Source: Beroe forskalii
Lineage: Eukaryota; Ctenophora; Nuda; Beroida; Beroidae
DNA length: 64,000 nt
Direction: 5' to 3'
Assembly (NCBI GenBank): GCA_011033025.1
Contig: WFMF01000374.1
Location: 112,023 to 176,022, forward strand
The notes beneath the pieces were generated by a model. The model saw only the letters and a program-made list of their open reading frames with translations. It was not told the DNA's origin and searched no databases. A program made the position numbers and the translations under genes. Each line of letters begins with the position of its first letter. Position 1 is the first letter of the stretch. Positions 33,240 through 44,236 of this stretch are shown here, in pieces.

Positions 33240-34984
33240 TCTTAGTCTTAGTCTTAGTAAAATGGCCAAGGTCGGTTTAATCAATCAGGCCGGTGGCAGC
33301 CATGCAGAGCATGGAGACTTCCCTATACACTAGTCCACGGGTGTGAACTCCTAGGTGGTTTTTAGGCCACCCGGCTGCCGGGTTATATCCCGGGCTGAGA
33401 GCAGAACCCCATCCTGGACCACACAGGTCTGGGATTCCACCAACGTCCCTGTCTTCAAACGGACTGCCAAGCAAGTCGGGGCTTGCCTGCAGATAAGGTC
33501 AGCTATCAGCCGAAGCTGGCTATGTACCACCTCCCTCCGACTAATGAAACACGAGATGGTCTGCAACAGTAGTCTGAAAACATAGAGTCTCTTCTGTTTT
33601 GACTGCACAAGGATGCAGCTTCAGCCAGGTACAAAAGGACATAAACCCAGCCCAAAGAGTTAGTGGCTCTTTGGAGACCAAAAAAGAGGTAGGAAGTAGG
33701 GTGAATTTTGGGACGTTACATTTGGTTTTTTTTTATCAGGATTATATCTTCTTGGAGATATGGGCTCTGTTAATTGTGGGATTTTATTACAGCAGGCGGA
33801 TTTTGTGAAGAATTTTGATATTTTGTAGAGTTGTTGAGAGTGGCTGCTAAGAATTAATTATGTCTTCTAGTTTACTTATATGGTCTTGGAAGTGGTAAAT
33901 TCTCTGTAGTGAGAAGGCTGGACAGTCTTCTAGAATGTGCAATGCTATCTTGACATCTGGACAGAAAGCGGGGTTAATTCCGCAGTTTTATAAGTCACAG
34001 TATTCACAAAGAGGACCGAGTGCCATATTCATTCTGTGTAGGTGATTATTGAGGTTATTGTGTCCAGTAATTATTTTGAGAAGGATGCATAGGGTTTCTG
34101 TTGTTAGTTTTAGTATTGGCTTAACTGAAATATCGGATAATTGTTTATGAGCCGCATAATAGAATGAATAATTTTCTTTATTCTCTTCTTAGCTCAGCGA
34201 AGTGAAACGAACTTTTTCTGAAATTCAATTAATTTCGTCGAATCTTCAACGTCATCAGGAAATCTCAAATTTGATTGTATAAAGTAGTGTTGTAAAGTTT
34301 AAAACTTTTTAAACTTTACAACACTACTTTATACAATCAAATTTGAGATTTCCTGATGACATTGAAGATTCGACGAAATTAATTGAATTTCAGAAAAAGT
34401 TCGTTTCACTTCGCTGAGCTAAGAAGAGAATAAAGAAAATTATTCATTCTATAGTTTTAGTATTGCCTAGCTTAATTAAATAAAGATCAAGTGTCACTTT
34501 ACAACGGATATTTGCCCTGTCTAGGACATGGTGTGGAGGGAGTTTTTGAAAGTTGGAGAGGAGATGTGTGTTTGCATTTATTCTAACGTTTTGGCCAGTC
34601 AAGCTGGCGCCCTAAAGTGAGATGAGTGAGTGAAATGAATAAGCCAGAAAAGAAACGAGTTGACCCTCCTGCTCAGAACCTGATCAGGAGGGTCTACCTG
34701 GGGTGCTCTGCTAGGTAAACACTGTGTATTAGCCTGCCTCGACAACAAATGAATGGCAGTTACCGCCACTCACCGCGGGGAGGGACCCATACTGTCTCGG
34801 ACTCCCCATCTTCACTGGGTTATGAGACTAGGGGGTGCAGCCGCAGCTTCAAGGGTGCGAAAACAGTATGGGGCACTGGGTCTTACAGATGCCGTGACCA
34901 GACTATGGCAACCCAGTTACACAGTATACAACGTAAACAGGAGAACAGTGTTACTGTGTACGAGGGTGCATTGGATGTGAAAAA
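33240..34984 (-). mobile_element. Shortened LINE insertion with 14-15-bp target duplication
   Basis: ACAAGCTTCTATCT is directly repeated at 33226-33239 and 34985-34998, and the paralogous locus at 44.9 kb has a single copy and no insert. On the minus strand the element starts with a G/C-rich leader (about 34984-34600) and ends with a CTAAGA-type microsatellite tail (33240-33258). Around 33840-34140 the minus strand encodes a fragment typical of the C-terminal end of non-LTR reverse-transcriptase proteins (ITGHNNLNNHL, LGPLCEYC, then CPDVKIALHILEDCP), interrupted by a stop. The RT core is missing, so the copy is non-autonomous. A 290-bp palindrome lies inside it. Confidence 0.85.
34161..34450. 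mobile_element. Near-perfect 290-bp palindrome
   Basis: The arms of about 145 bp are almost identical inverted copies, with essentially no loop, centred at about 34305 (TGTAAAGTTTAAAAC meets TTTTTAAACTTTACA). The ends are AGAATGAATAATTTTC and its complement. Only a couple of mismatches are visible (for example in CAACGTCATC against its mate). It interrupts the LINE fragment, so it inserted later. Similar words (TAGTTTTAGTATTG) lie on both outer sides. Probably a MITE that folds completely. Confidence 0.9.
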
Positions 34985-36016
34985 ACAAGCTTCTATCTCT
35001 GCCACAGCATTTATGAGTTGATTCCACAAGACATAGGATTGGAAACACACCACATTGCCACCTCTCTGCATTTGGCTTTCCATTCGATTGAGATCTCCAA
35101 CGCACACCATTCCACCATAAGTTCCATTCTTTTCTATGCCCCACTTGGAATGATCGGTAGTTGACAGGTATTCTGCGTTGAAGTGTGGAAAGCTCATTTT
35201 CTGAATGTTCTCCACCGTGTAATATCCTGTGCAGCTCGATGGTAGCTTTACTCCTCTACCAAGCTGCCATGTCTCCGTGAGGAAGTCAGAGTGTTCATGA
35301 TTGGCTATGGCTTCCCAGATATCAACATTAGCATTTTGCTTGTTTGAGTATGCAATGAAAGTGGTGGTTGAAGTCAGGTGATGGTTAATGCCGGTTTGAG
35401 GTCCAACATAATGCCTCCCATTGATGACATCGTCAAGATGGGGAATGCTGGTGAGATAAGTCTGCTGGATGTTTCCATAGTCATAGACATTCGGCCAACT
35501 GTAGTAAAGTTGCTCCACTATTGCTGAAAGGTCTGGAGTTGTAGGTCCAGTGTAGCATAAGACAGATTGACCGTAGAGTTCGGCATTGGCGGGATAGGCA
35601 TAATTGTATGGCGCTCCTCTTTGTCCAGTGGGGAACTTTGGAATGCTATGAAGAATCCATGTTGCAGTGTACTGGTCCCAGAACAGGATTCCTTTAGTGT
35701 GTCCCCGGGCTGACATTGGACCTACTGGGGGTGCCTCACTGTAAACCATGTAGTTGGGATTGGCTCCAAATATCGTGAAGGCCAGTGTCAAGGCCAGGGG
35801 ATTGTTGGCAGCAACATCGAGGGTGGTGCCAGACTGAACCAGGTTTGGGTTGTTGCTATCAGCATACAAATAATTACAGCCAGTTGGATTTGTAACCCTG
35901 TTCTTTGGAAGTTTGAAAATCACAAACCAATCCACGTTGGTATTTCCAGGATTTCTGCACTGAGCATTGCATGTCTGAAAGCAAAGAATGCCAAGCAGCA
36001 GAAAACGTAGCAGCAT
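34883..36016 (-). CDS. Deoxyribonuclease II, copy 1, with transposon-derived C-terminus
   Basis: Single-exon gene of 377 residues. DNase II is an acid endonuclease of lysosomes or secretions that cuts DNA without metal ions. The hydrophobic signal peptide (residues 1-18) is followed by the family features VDWFVIFKLP (28-37), YLYADS, the first catalytic histidine in GHTKG (His106), LFWDQ, HSIPKFP (123-129), QSVLCYT and the second catalytic histidine in DHSKWG (His289). Both histidines are intact, so activity is likely. The ancestral protein ends at the Cys344 region, as in copy 2. A LINE inserted at the stop codon adds about 33 residues (starting FFTSNAPSYTVTL, with three Cys). It is highly similar to copy 2 at 44906-45937. 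Confidence 0.92.
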   Translation of the reverse strand: MLLRFLLLGILCFQTCNAQCRNPGNTNVDWFVIFKLPKNRVTNPTGCNYLYADSNNPNLVQSGTTLDVAANNPLALTLAFTIFGANPNYMVYSEAPPVGPMSARGHTKGILFWDQYTATWILHSIPKFPTGQRGAPYNYAYPANAELYGQSVLCYTGPTTPDLSAIVEQLYYSWPNVYDYGNIQQTYLTSIPHLDDVINGRHYVGPQTGINHHLTSTTTFIAYSNKQNANVDIWEAIANHEHSDFLTETWQLGRGVKLPSSCTGYYTVENIQKMSFPHFNAEYLSTTDHSKWGIEKNGTYGGMVCVGDLNRMESQMQRGGNVVCFQSYVLWNQLINAVAEIEACFFTSNAPSYTVTLFSCLRCILCNWVAIVWSRHL

Positions 36017-36071
36017 CTAGTTAGGAATTTAATTGTATATTAGTATATTTAGTTGTATATCATTAATCCAA

Positions 36072-36566
36072 TGTCTTATCTATAGAGGTGTATGGGTATA
36101 CTACAAACATAACAAAATACTGTACATCGATTTTTTTAATTCAAGGATTGACATAAGAGGCGGAAGAGACTAAACTGTGAATCATCAGCGGTTACCCTAC
36201 AGTTGTAAGGTCTCCCTGCCATCTGCGATGTAGGTGTCCCATCAGCAGGTGACAAAGGGAAACGGAGGGGCTTCGGCCCACGTACCCCTCACAGCCTACA
36301 ACTGCAAGGCTGGGCCACCCAGGACTCCGGATTCCTGAGCAACACAGTTTAGAGGGGAGAAGAAGGAAAGAGTTCAGTAGAGGCAAAAGATCAATGAGTG
36401 TTAAAATCGGGTGAAACATCTTAATGTTACGCTATTTAAAACCTGAAAGTGAAAGTTAAAATGAATGGGAGGTTACAGGCATCTGCCTGTCCAGCCTCAC
36501 ATTCAGTCCCAGGCTAATCATACAGTAAGTTGCTCAAGGTCAGCAACAAGCTGCACAACTATCCAG
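36072..36566. mobile_element. Inserted sequence upstream of DNase II copy 1, type unknown
   Basis: Present in unit 1 of the duplication and absent from unit 2 at the matching site (near 45980). The insert holds a G/C-rich stretch (36190-36360) that differs in composition from its surroundings and could be a SINE or a LINE remnant. I see no clear polymerase III boxes. It lies in the probable promoter of DNase II copy 1, which transcribes leftward from 36016. Confidence 0.5.
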
Positions 36567-36752
36567 TACAGAATAGTATAATAAATTTTCGTCCAATCAA
36601 GTCACTGATGGCTAATTATTGAATGCAAAATGTGATTATTGGATGACTCAGTGGAAGTGCAAATCATTGAAACAAAACATTAGCCCTCGACCTCTTGCCT
36701 CAGGGTGCAATATCATCATTTACATTTCCCTTCATATATTATAATATAAACG

Positions 36753-38404
36753 AGAAAACCCGTTGGGTTTTATCTTTCATTGGACGTATAGTCAGTTGGA
36801 CGTACAATAAATTGAACGAAGTCATTGAGGCAATTTTTTGTTACTGGGGGTAGGGGTGCAGCGTAACAAAATTACGAAATATTTACATAGGATGGGGGTC
36901 CTTGGGAGGATATTGCGCAGCATGTTCTCTTATAAGGTGGTCTTGTCTCTGGCACTTCTTATGTCACGAGGCAGCCAGCTAAGTCCTGTTCCACCCTCCG
37001 GCTTACTTCGCTCTGCCAGGTGCACCCCGGGTCACGCTAAGGTTCAGGCAGCACAGAGCTGACTCTCATCCAGCTCTGTGTCCATATCATCCCACTTCTG
37101 CCCCCCTGTTTTCACCCTCCTCACCTTACTTCACACCATGCAGCCCTTTCCTTGGCTCTCTTCTTCCTTCCCTCGTTACCCCCTTCTTCCCCAGTTCCCT
37201 TGAATCCCTTTTCTTGCTTGCAGTTCTGCTACTTTCCTCCTCTCTTCCCCCTTCAGGCATCTCCCAGAGACTGGTGATCTGACACGCAGATTAACACAAG
37301 GTATACTATGAGTCACAACTCCACTTTGATCGCAAACAGATGCAAACGAACACACCCAGATCCCACCAATTACACCTATTCAAATCATTTTCGAGCTTAT
37401 CAAGAGTGCAGTGCATGCGCATGCAGTGCGTGTGCATGCTGCATGCAGCTTATCAGTTATGTTGTTACCATAAAAGTCTCAATGACCAACCCTTTCAGGA
37501 AACCTTTCAGCAACTCTTTTAGGACTACTCCCTAGGTACAATCGACCATGTCCCCTGTGCAGTGTGCAGGCCTCCCTGTACGGCTGTGCATTGGCACTAG
37601 CCAATGGAGAACCTGTGCGCAGCACTAACTTTTTGAGGGCATTGTTGCAGCAGTTGGAGCATGTGGAACTACCAGAACACTGGATCCAGTCTAGTTTTAG
37701 AGACCCCATATCCTACCTTGTTTCACTAGACAGGGCCGACTGCAGTCATCACAATCATATCTCTGCACTAGAGCTATGCTAATGCAGAGACGTACTCACT
37801 GGAGTACTAAATATGATTACTGCTCGCATACCACCAAGGAACCATGTCGGCCAATGTTTCTGGAAGGGTATGGTCGGGCATATATGTCCTCCAATCCTGT
37901 GTGTTGGGGGCACTACGGGGGCTTTAGTAAGCCTTCCGTCAACTATCTATCTATCTATCTACATAGGATTTGATTATGAATCAAAAATATTGCAGATTTT
38001 GCGATTGTAAATTAATCTTTAGGACAGTAAGTAAGAAGAACTCAAGAACATTGGTTTTCTCATCCAAACTTCAGATTCGCAGAAAAGATGGGCAACAAAT
38101 TTGGATCCAAGCTCATTGAATCAAAATTGACCGCATTTTTATCTGTAGCTATTTACTATTTAGAACCCACTTCTAACTTGAGCAATTATTCCCGCCCTGG
38201 CCAGGGCGGTAACCCCCCGCGGTAATAAAAAAAAGAAAAAGAAATAGAGAGTCGAGACCTATCTAGAACGATTCGTCGTAAAATTTTAGGTCTAGGACAA
38301 CCGTTCTTATTGATATGCGTATACTTAGATCGCACGCTACAGTAACGTAACTGGCCAGGGCTATAAGTTAGAGAATTCAGTGTCATAGGGTGATCTAATA
38401 TAAG
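36753..38404. other. Inserted region with G/C-rich patches
   Basis: This is the first part of the approximately 5.5-kb block absent from unit 2. It contains a C/T-rich stretch at 37080-37260, ATGCATGC-type words near 37410-37445, a G/C-richer stretch at 37540-37920 ending in CTATCTATCTATCTA, and at 38190-38370 two copies of the word CTGGCCAGGGC, the first as the palindrome GCCCTGGCCAGGGC. Several open frames exist but none resembles a known protein. Confidence 0.45.
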
Positions 38405-41400
38405 ATTACATTAATAATAATAATAAGAGCTGATAATTTGGGGACCCAATTTAAAAACGATGAGATCTCAAGAACGGGAAATGGTAGAGCCATGATCGAG
38501 ATCAAGTTTTGTTGATCTAAGATGGGGGAGTGTGGCTTAGGCTATGAGAAGTTCTGGTGACGTCATTTTCACGTCACTATGACGTCATCAACTTAGCGAA
38601 ATTTTATTGCATTTTTAGCGAAAATAGGGCCATTTTTGAGCGCATTTTTCACAAAGAAGGAAAGGAGATAGCTCTCTGATTTTTCGGAACAATTTTTGGC
38701 AAATTTAAAGAGCTTTCAGAAAATCATATGGATTATTAGATATCTCGATTTTTTCATCAAGATATACGCGATTTCTAAGGTACGGTGAAAAATCGATTTT
38801 AAATTATTGGACAAAACTTAAACGAAAGTGAGATGTCAAGAACTACGACTTATCTTTGAGATGAGACCGGCCAAAGTATGTTGTGCTAAGGCGGAATTGT
38901 GGCTAGGCTATATGGGAAGTTGGTTTGAGCCTAATTAGGTGCTGTGGATGACGTCATAAAATCGCATAAACCACTAAAATAGCGTATTTTGCGATAGAAT
39001 GCTATTTTGCGCTACTTTGGGACATCTCCGACTCAAAAGATTTTCATCGGATTATGTTTTACTTTGATATGATGCTTTAAGACCTTAAGATTTAGCTATA
39101 AAATGAGTTTCAGGGCGATCTGTCGAAGATTGTTGTCGTGAGAGGCTTCTAAAAATTGAACTGCAAATTGATTGAAATTACGTTTATAACGAAAAATTGT
39201 ACTGTAATCCTATTCTGTGATACGTTGGTCTACTGATAATGGTTTTTCTATGTCTCACAGTGAATAGGGATGGGAAATATACGATGAACTAGTGGAGCAC
39301 GTGAGTTCACGCGGACGTTTTGTAGAAATTAGGGGATTTAAAGAAATTGATATTTACACGGGATTTTCGACTTGATTACGTTGAAATGAGTTCAAATACG
39401 ACTAATGCACATGAAATAAGATGCATGTGCTATACCAGCACGTGAGTACACACGGACGTTTTCAATAGAAATTAGGGGCTTAAAAGAAATTGATGTTTAC
39501 ACTGGATTTTCGACTTGATTATGTTGGAACTATTATTCAAATACGACAAATGCACGTGAAATGAGATCTGGTTGCCATTTTCAGCACATTTACACACGGA
39601 TGTTTCGTAGAAATTAGATTTGAAGAAATTGATATTTACACGGATTTTCGACTTGGTTGCGTTGAAATAAGTTCAAATACGACTTATGTACGTGAAATTA
39701 GATCTGGTTGCTATATTTAAGCACGTGAGTTCGCGTGGGACGATTTGTAGAAATTAAGAAATATATCAATTCTAAGTAATTCCAAGTTAATAACGTATGG
39801 ACTTTGTCAATGTTACGTGGGGTTCGGCTTGCGTGTGGGGCTAGTTACATGGGTTCAGACTACGAGGGCAAGTAACGTGGGTCCAAACTGCCTTTGGGCA
39901 AGGCAACATGGGTTCAAACTACATTACATCTGTCAGATACCACCACCAAAACCGTTTCATCGCATAACCCCCCCATGGTTTGGATGTGACAACGGAACCT
40001 GAAAAAGAGACAAAATGGGCTGATCACATCCAAAACCAGTTACTTTTGACCAACTGAATGTCCAACGGTTTTGTGGTATAATAATGTTTATATATCATGA
40101 TAATTGGGAGCAAATTTGAAACGCTGAGATCTCGAGAACAAAATGGTAGAGCCATGATAGAGGTCAGGTTTTGTTGATCTAAGATGGGAAAGTGTTATAG
40201 GGCTATAAGAGAAGTTCTGGTGACGTCATTATCACGTCACTATGACGTCATCTTAGCGAAATTTTGTTTCTTTTAGCGAAAATAGGCTAATTTCGAGCGC
40301 ATTTTTCACCAAGAAGGAAAAGAGATAGCGGTCTGATTTTTCTCGGGAACAATTTTAGCAAATTTAAAGAGCTTTCAGAAAATCATATGGATTATTGGGT
40401 TATCTCGATTTTTCATCGAGATATACGCGATTTTCTAAGGTACGGTGAGAAATCGATTTCCAAATTATAGGACAAAGTTAAATATGTGAGGTGTCAAGAA
40501 CTGCAACTTATCTTGAGATGAGACCGGTCAAAAGTATGTTGTACTAAGGTGGAATTGTCTTATAGGCTATATGGGAAGTTGGTTTGAGTCTATTTGGGTG
40601 CTGTGATGACGTCATCAAAATCGCGTAAAACCACTAAATAGCGTATTTTTATGATAGAACGCTATTTTGGTGCTACTTTGGACATCTCAACAAATAGTTT
40701 TCATCGGATTATGTTTTACTTTGATATGCTGCTTTTAAGACCCTTAAGATTTAGCTATAAAACGAGTTTCAGGGCGATCGGTCGAAGATTGTTGTCGGGA
40801 GGCTTCTAAAAAAATTGAACTGCAAATTGATTGAAATTACGTTTATGACGAAAATTGTACTGTGTCCTATTCTGTGATACGATGGTCTACTGATAATGGT
40901 TTCTCCATGTCTTGCAGTGAATAGGGATGGGAAATATACGATGAACTAGTGGAGCACGAGTTGACGCGGACGTTTTTGTAGAAATTAGGGATTTAAAGAA
41001 ATTGATATTTTACACGGGATTTCGACTTGATTACGTTGAAATGAGTTTAAATACGACTAATGCACGTGAAATTAGATCTAGTTGCCATATTTCAGCACGT
41101 GAGTACATACGGACGTTTTGTAGAAATTAGGGGATTTGAAGAAATTTATTTTTACACGGGATTTTCGACTTGATTATGTTGAAATGAGTTTAAATACGAC
41201 TAACGGGGGTCTTAATAACGGGGGTCTGAATAACGGGGTCCGAATGACGGGGTCCGAATGACGGGGGTCCATAACGGGGTCCGAATAACAGGGGTCCGCA
41301 TAACGGGGCCCGAATGACGGGAGTCCGAATAACGGGGTCCGAATAACAACGGGGTCCGAATAACGGGGGTCCGAATAACGGGGATCCGAATAACGGGGTC

Positions 41401-41625
41401 CGAATAAAGGGGTCCGAATAACGGGGATTCGAATAACGGGGGCCCGAGTAACATGGGTTTAAACTACATACATCTGTCAAGAATATCACCACAAAACTCT
41501 GAACCGGTCTTTAACCCCCGCGGGTTTGGATGTGACAACGGAACCTGAAAAGAGACAAATGGGCTGATCACATCCAAACCAGCGGGGTTACTAGACCAAC
41601 CGTCCAACGGTTTTTGTGTCTATTC
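38405..41625 (+). repeat. 1.6-kb unit in two tandem copies with nested repeats
   Basis: Copy 1 is about 38405-40080 and copy 2 about 40081-41625. Landmarks recur in order: GAGATCTCAAGAACGGGAAA / GAGATCTCGAGAACAAAATG, ATGGTAGAGCCATGAT, the pair of TGACGTCA sites, AGCTTTCAGAAAATCATATG, TGATACGTTGGTCTACTGAT and GGTTTGGATGTGACAACGG. Each copy ends with a module of about 130 bp (TAGAAATTAGGGGATTTAAA through CACGTGAGTTCACGCGGACG) repeated about four times in copy 1 and twice in copy 2, then a stem-loop of about 150 bp (39930-40085 and 41475-41625). Copy 1 and copy 2 differ by many small indels. Confidence 0.88.
41206..41445 (+). repeat. 12-14-bp minisatellite (CGGGGTCCGAATAA)
   Basis: About 18 copies of AACGGGGGTCCGAAT with variable numbers of G. 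The inverted counterpart occurs at about 53930-54165. In copy 1 of the 1.6-kb unit the same position (39820-39910) has only degenerate forms (ACGTGGGTCCAAACT), so the array expanded in copy 2 alone. Confidence 0.93.
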
Positions 41626-41639
41626 CTTCGCATCCCCCG

Positions 41640-42225
41640 CAAAAACCATCGAAACTACGAATATCTTCACATGGAAGAATTATCGCTGATTTTCACAATG
41701 AAACAAAATGCTCAAGTCTTACCTTTTCTCCTACAATAGTGATTAGAGTTGATAGTCTTCTGTCCTGAAATTTTTACCAAACTCGAAAGTTCCATTGAGA
41801 ACGTAAATCATGACTTAAAACAGTTGAAACGTTTCCAAAGTACACAGTAACGAAATGGCAGATTCGTCGTTAAAATGCACGTGGAGTTTTTGCGCGCAAT
41901 CACCAATCACCATAACGACGCGCGCAACTGGTGAATTAAATCTTAAACTCGATATTGTTTTTCGCGATTCTTTTTCCAACTTTAAGCATTAATTACGGAA
42001 AATCTAAGGCCTAAATTCAAATAAGAATAATGCTTCTCTAGAGGGAATTTATTTTTCTACTACCCTGCAAAAAATCGCGGGATTTCAACTCCGTTTTTAG
42101 CCGGCGTTTGGGTTGCGCTAAGCACGGTGCTTCAATTACCTTAATCCTTTATAATAATGATACACACTTTCGTCAGATATTATGGAAACTCATTGCTACA
42201 GAAATATAGCCATAATTGATTACAC
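41640..42225. other. End of the inserted block, no gene seen
   Basis: Unique-looking sequence between the 1.6-kb repeats and the resumption of duplicated DNA at about 42230. It contains CGCGCG-type words near 41895-41930. No exon recognised. Confidence 0.4.
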
Positions 42226-42536
42226 ATTTGATTACAAATGCCAAACTGAATCTGCATGAATAACACACGTATGTTATTTGGAAATAATGCATGGGCGGAT
42301 AGTATTATTTCAGTGTTCTCACAGGAAATATAGAAAACAACTGGATGAGTCAATAAGAAACGATTTTTGGTCTCGTAAATAGGAATTGAAATTTAATAAG
42401 GCTCTTAGGCTCAATAACGCGTCCACTAGGACCTCACGTTTGTATATTGAATAACGCAGTGACATCATGCTGCATTATTATTGTTCAGAATTATATTTTA
42501 ATATTTTCCTGGACTTCCCTGCAAGATTAATAGAAA

Positions 42537-44236
42537 CAGTTTTGTTGTGTGTGTTAAATCAAGCAGCTCTCTTATCAGTTAACTTGCAACTTGTTACTCG
42601 CACTCAACTAAGCCTGGTGTAAACGGCTTTGTACACTGTGTGTACAAGATGGACTTCTCTTTGGAAAAGCTGTATGGTGTGGAGAAGAGCGTGGACAAAG
42701 TTTTCAGTGGTGTGTTTGGTGCCAAGTGGGGTGATGTTACTAAGGCAGCAGTGATGAAGTTGGACAAAGCGGCTCTCTCAAATCTCGTGTTGTCATCAAT
42801 GAGCGTTTTGCAGTGGAGCAAGGAGATGTTGCGGGCTGCAGCCATATCTGTCGAGCAGTTGAAACAGGATCAGATCGAGAACCAGAAACAGTTGCTGAAG
42901 CTTCAAGAAGATCTTCTGAAGAGTCAAACGGAACAGGTGGAAGCTGTTCAGAGTACTGTGAAGAACGAGTTTCGAACCTTCAGTGATGTCGTGAAACAGG
43001 GGAACGAGGCCGATAACGACGAAGGAAGTGAAAGCTGCTGTGAAGTGTGTGGTGAAGGACGACGACAGGAGGAAGGCGGTGGTGTTCTTCGGACTGGAGG
43101 AAGGGGAAACTGGATCAGTGCGAGAGAAGGTGAACAATGTTATCAAGCTCTGCTGCAGTTCAGGACAACTGTTTATGCCGGACTGCTACCGTATTGGAGA
43201 TGCGAGGCCTGGGGTTGTGCGCCCTGTGAAAGTGGTGTTTGGCAGCACTGATGCGGCAGCCGAGGTGTTGAGGAATGCGAGGAATCTGCGACAGTCAGAA
43301 CAATACAGCGGGGTTTATCTCTCTCCTGACAGGAGCAGAGAAGAAAGAGAGCAGAGAAAAGGGTTGGTGACCCAGATGAAGGAAAAGATCAGAAGCGAGC
43401 CTGAGAAGTACCATTACATCAGTAATGGTACCGTTTGTAGCAGAGACAAGGAGAACGTATCAACTCCTCAGAATGTGGCCTCAGCTGCTCAGCAGCTCAG
43501 ACTCACAGACTGCTTCAACATCCATTCCTCAGACAGCGACACCGGTTCAGACTCCTCCCTCTTCCTCTTCCCAGCCAGCACCACCAGCGCAGACTTTCTT
43601 GTTCCAGAACACTCAGTCACGATCTCAGAGGACTGCTGAAGCTCCAGCTCGTCGGAGTACCTCTATAATAGAGCAGTTCGCGCAGCAACAGTCTGCCAAA
43701 TTCAATGGCCGTATGTGGTGACCACTGACCATAGAGGACACATGTGCACACTGATAATAAAACAAATAAGTTTAATAAAACAAATAAGTTTATATTTAGT
43801 AGCACATTACACCATAATTTGAACAGTTGAATTCTTTCTGGTCATATGACAATTGTGATTTAGATTAATATTAATATGAACATAATATACTAATATACTG
43901 ATATAATAATTTAAAAACTGAAATAATAAAATAAAGTAAAATCAGGATATCCTAACAAGCTGCATAACCATTATAGTGAAATCAGCCTTGCAGGATCAGG
44001 CATGGACGATGAGCGCGTTAATTTTTTGCGTTTTAATTGATATTATGTGCTGTTTTTGAATGCGTGTGGGTGACGAACAGTGGCAATCAGGTCACAATGT
44101 ACAATGGACACGAGCCTTGATTGGCTTCCCTAAGTATGTGTGGCTTTATTTTTCTCGATTTTTATTGTACTGATTATATTTATTTCAAAGCCCTTATGGG
44201 TACCCCACCGTGGGTCTTCAAACAAAAAAAAAAAAC
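42537..44236 (+). mobile_element. LINE-type element with ORF1 only
   Basis: Absent from the paralogous site in unit 2 (near 46665), so it is an insertion of about 1.7 kb. It starts near CAGTTTTGTTGTGTGTG, carries an ORF1-type reading frame (42649-43720), has a further 500 bp of 3' region, and ends CTTATGGGTACCCCACCGTGG, a short T-rich piece, and a poly-A run at about 44225-44236. No endonuclease or reverse-transcriptase frame follows ORF1. The same 3' end is found at 16.1-16.3 kb. Confidence 0.8.
42649..43720 (+). pseudogene. Retrotransposon ORF1 (coiled coil plus RRM-like domain), frameshifted
   Basis: The first frame (ATG at 42649) encodes an N-terminal region with a heptad-rich coiled coil (LKQDQIENQKQLLKLQEDLL) and then SDVVKQ. 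Coding sense continues in a different frame from about 43010 with a KEVKAAVK helix, the RRM-like strand AVVFFGLEE, CYRIGDARPG, RPVKVVF and GVYLSPDRSREER, a pattern familiar from ORF1 RNA-binding proteins of non-LTR elements. Near 43490 the Ser/Pro/Gln-rich tail (ATPVQTPPSSSSQPAPPAQ) again lies in another frame. At least two frame changes are therefore needed, so this copy is probably inactive unless the sequence has indel errors. Gene-like composition is otherwise well kept, suggesting recent decay. Confidence 0.8.

Noticed and set aside
41190..41492. Repeat peptide with IRTPVIRTP units
   Set aside because: It arises from the CGGGGTCCGAATAA minisatellite.
42594..43805. Minus-strand frames opposite the retroelement ORF1
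   Set aside because: Antisense shadows with no domain. The plus strand carries the coiled coil and RRM-like motifs.
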